Of a DNA stretch of 64,000 bases, positions 62,618 to 64,000 are shown piece after piece. Made by a program: the position numbers and the translations under genes. Positions within the stretch are counted from its first letter, which is position 1, and every line of letters starts with the position of its first letter. The DNA comes from Chelatococcus reniformis (GTDB lineage Bacteria > Pseudomonadota > Alphaproteobacteria > Rhizobiales > Beijerinckiaceae): NCBI RefSeq assembly GCF_014640075.1, contig NZ_BMGG01000002.1:620001-684000 (forward strand), given 5' to 3'. The notes under the pieces were generated by a model that saw nothing but the letters and a program-made list of their open reading frames with translations, was not told the DNA's origin and ran no database searches.

Positions 62618-63249
62618 CAGGGAATGCCGATCACCTTGTGGGTCTGGACGCTCAGCCGCCAGCGGGGATTGGCCAGGCAGTAGTCGACGGCCGCCGCCGT
62701 GTTCGAGGCTCTGGCGTCACCGTCCATCGGTTGCAGGTAGAAGTGAGCGAAATCAAGTCCCGCCACGGCCTCGGGCGGCAGTTCGGGCTGCGGATAGACG
62801 AGCTTGAGCTCGTCGCCGCGGCGCAGCACCAAAGGAGCGCCCGCCTTGGGGCTGACGCAGATCCAGTCGAGCCCGGCCGGCGGCTCCATCGTGCCGTTGG
62901 TTTCCACAGCGCAGGTGAAGCCGCGCTCATGGGCGGCATCGAGCAATTCCTCGTCGAGCTGCAACAGCGGCTCGCCGCCGGTGAAGACAATGAAGCGCCG
63001 CTCCAGGCCCCCTTCCCAAACGGCCTCGATGGCGTCGGCGAGGTCGTCGGCCGAGGCGAAGCGTCCTCCCCCTTCCCCGTCCAGGCCAACGAAATCCGTG
63101 TCGCAGAAACGGCAGACCGCCGTGGCGCGATCCGCCTCGCGGCCGCTCCACAGGTTGCAGCCGGCGAAGCGGCAGAACACGGCGGCCCGCCCGGCCTGCG
63201 CCCCTTCCCCCTGCAGCGTCTTGAAGATCTCCTTCACCGCATAGGCCAT
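62617..63249 (-). CDS. queE: 7-carboxy-7-deazaguanine synthase
   Basis: 210-residue radical SAM enzyme of queuosine synthesis that makes CDG from CPH4. The iron-sulfur cysteines are Cys31, Cys46 and Cys49, a C-x14-C-x2-C pattern known for part of this family in place of the standard CxxxCxxC. KEIFKTLQGEGAQAGRAAVF, FTGGEPLLQLDEELL and ETNGTMEPP are family motifs. gatA ends 19 bp upstream on the same strand, which probably puts it in one transcript with gatA. Confidence 0.95.
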   Translation of the reverse strand: MAYAVKEIFKTLQGEGAQAGRAAVFCRFAGCNLWSGREADRATAVCRFCDTDFVGLDGEGGGRFASADDLADAIEAVWEGGLERRFIVFTGGEPLLQLDEELLDAAHERGFTCAVETNGTMEPPAGLDWICVSPKAGAPLVLRRGDELKLVYPQPELPPEAVAGLDFAHFYLQPMDGDARASNTAAAVDYCLANPRWRLSVQTHKVIGIP

Positions 63250-63268
63250 GACAGCCTCCCGGAGCGCG

Positions 63269-64000
63269 TCAACGCCACCACTGGGATGGTGGCACGAAAC
63301 TGCCGGCCGCCTCCTCGATCACCTGCCCGGCGGCGAACAGGGTCTCCTCGTCGAACGGCTTGCCGATCAGCTGCAGCCCGAGCGGCAATCCCTGGGCATC
63401 GCTGCCGGCCGGCACGGCAATGCCGGGCAGCCCCGCCATGTTCACGGTGACGGTGAAGATGTCGTTCAGGTACATCTCCACCGGGTCGGCCGCACCCTTC
63501 TCGCCCAGCGCGAAGGCCGCCGACGGGGTCGCCGGCGTCAGGATGGCATCGACGCCCTGTGCGTAGACCGCGTCGAAATCGCGCTTGATGAGTGAGCGCA
63601 GCTTCTGCGCCCTGAGATAATAAGCATCGTAGTAGCCGGCGGACAGCACGTAGGTGCCGATCATGATGCGGCGGCGCACCTCGCGGCCGAAGCCGGCAGC
63701 GCGTGTGTTCTCATACATCTCGACGATGTCGCGGCCGGGCACGCGCAGGCCGTAGCGCACACCATCGTAGCGGGCAAGGTTCGACGAGGCCTCTGCCGGA
63801 GCGACGATGTAGTAGGCCGGCAGCGCATATTTGGTGTGCGGCAGCGAGACCTCGACGACATTGGCGCCGGCGGCCTTGAGCCAGCCCGCGCCGCGCTGCC
63901 AGAGATCTTCGATTTCGCCCGACATGCCGGCGACCCGATATTCCTGCGGGATGCCGATGGTGAGGCCGGCCACGCCGCGGCCGACGGCAGCCTCGAAATG
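63269..64000 (-). CDS. gatA: aspartyl/glutamyl-tRNA amidotransferase subunit A, N-terminal part outside window
   Basis: Open from the right edge through 244 codons to the stop at 63269. It matches the C-terminal half of Gat[30 protein letters not shown] in parts, [37 protein letters not shown]-type loop ([14 protein letters not shown]) and the end [17 protein letters not shown]. The catalytic Lys-cisSer-Ser triad lies in the missing part. It supplies ammonia for the amidation by GatB. Upstream gatC is not in the window. Confidence 0.95.
   Translation of the reverse strand, partial: HFEAAVGRGVAGLTIGIPQEYRVAGMSGEIEDLWQRGAGWLKAAGANVVEVSLPHTKYALPAYYIVAPAEASSNLARYDGVRYGLRVPGRDIVEMYENTRAAGFGREVRRRIMIGTYVLSAGYYDAYYLRAQKLRSLIKRDFDAVYAQGVDAILTPATPSAAFALGEKGAADPVEMYLNDIFTVTVNMAGLPGIAVPAGSDAQGLPLGLQLIGKPFDEETLFAAGQVIEEAAGSFVPPSQWWR

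Overview
The window is GC-rich chromosomal DNA from an alphaproteobacterium, most likely of the Hyphomicrobiales (Rhizobiales). The signs are an NDUFA12-type complex I subunit next to a DUF2155 protein, an Irr/ICE-type iron box in front of a SUF operon with two cysteine desulfurases, the alphaproteobacterial cluster rne / amidase / PBP1A / prfB, and intergenic palindromic repeats of a kind common in that order. Most of the window is ordinary housekeeping and catabolic sequence. I saw no tRNA, rRNA, CRISPR array, insertion sequence or prophage.

Layout. 1-5916 (minus) is the SUF iron-sulfur assembly operon: IscS-like desulfurase, sufB, sufC, sufD, sufS (cut by the left edge). It is divergent from an alpha/beta hydrolase gene, with a 19-bp perfect palindrome between them. 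6811-22257 holds anmK, tyrS, a very large AsmA-like envelope protein, a one-cysteine BCP peroxiredoxin, prfB with its programmed +1 frameshift, PBP1A, an AmiC-type amidase and RNase E. 22465-33935 holds an MFS pump, an aminotransferase, a DsbA-like oxidoreductase, aroQ-accB-accC, aat, DUF2155, a PaaI-type thioesterase, NDUFA12, a CYTH-CHAD protein and a small GNAT protein.

34838-47756 is an acyl-CoA catabolic district: FAH-family hydrolase, acyl-CoA synthetase, an AMACR/CaiB-family protein, a DUF6285 protein, an APH-type kinase, an acyl-CoA dehydrogenase, a thiolase, a medium-chain reductase and a two-subunit 3-oxoacid CoA-transferase. The acyl-CoA dehydrogenase, kinase and DUF6285 genes are packed together. 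They look like the LvaC/LvaA/LvaB trio that removes a 4-hydroxyl group through phosphorylation (levulinate catabolism; also mammalian ACAD10/11). This is the most interesting functional inference in the window.

47995-64000 holds an AsmA protein, a small orphan gene, a long coiled-coil protein, a putrescine-type ABC transporter (potG-potH-potI, no binding protein seen), an EmrAB pump divergent from its TetR regulator over a 21-bp operator-like palindrome, a GST, and gatB and gatA separated by queE and queD. A 104-bp two-hairpin repeat (R1) occurs three times, each time between the 3' ends of convergent genes. In one case its last three bases are the stop codon of the neighbouring gene.
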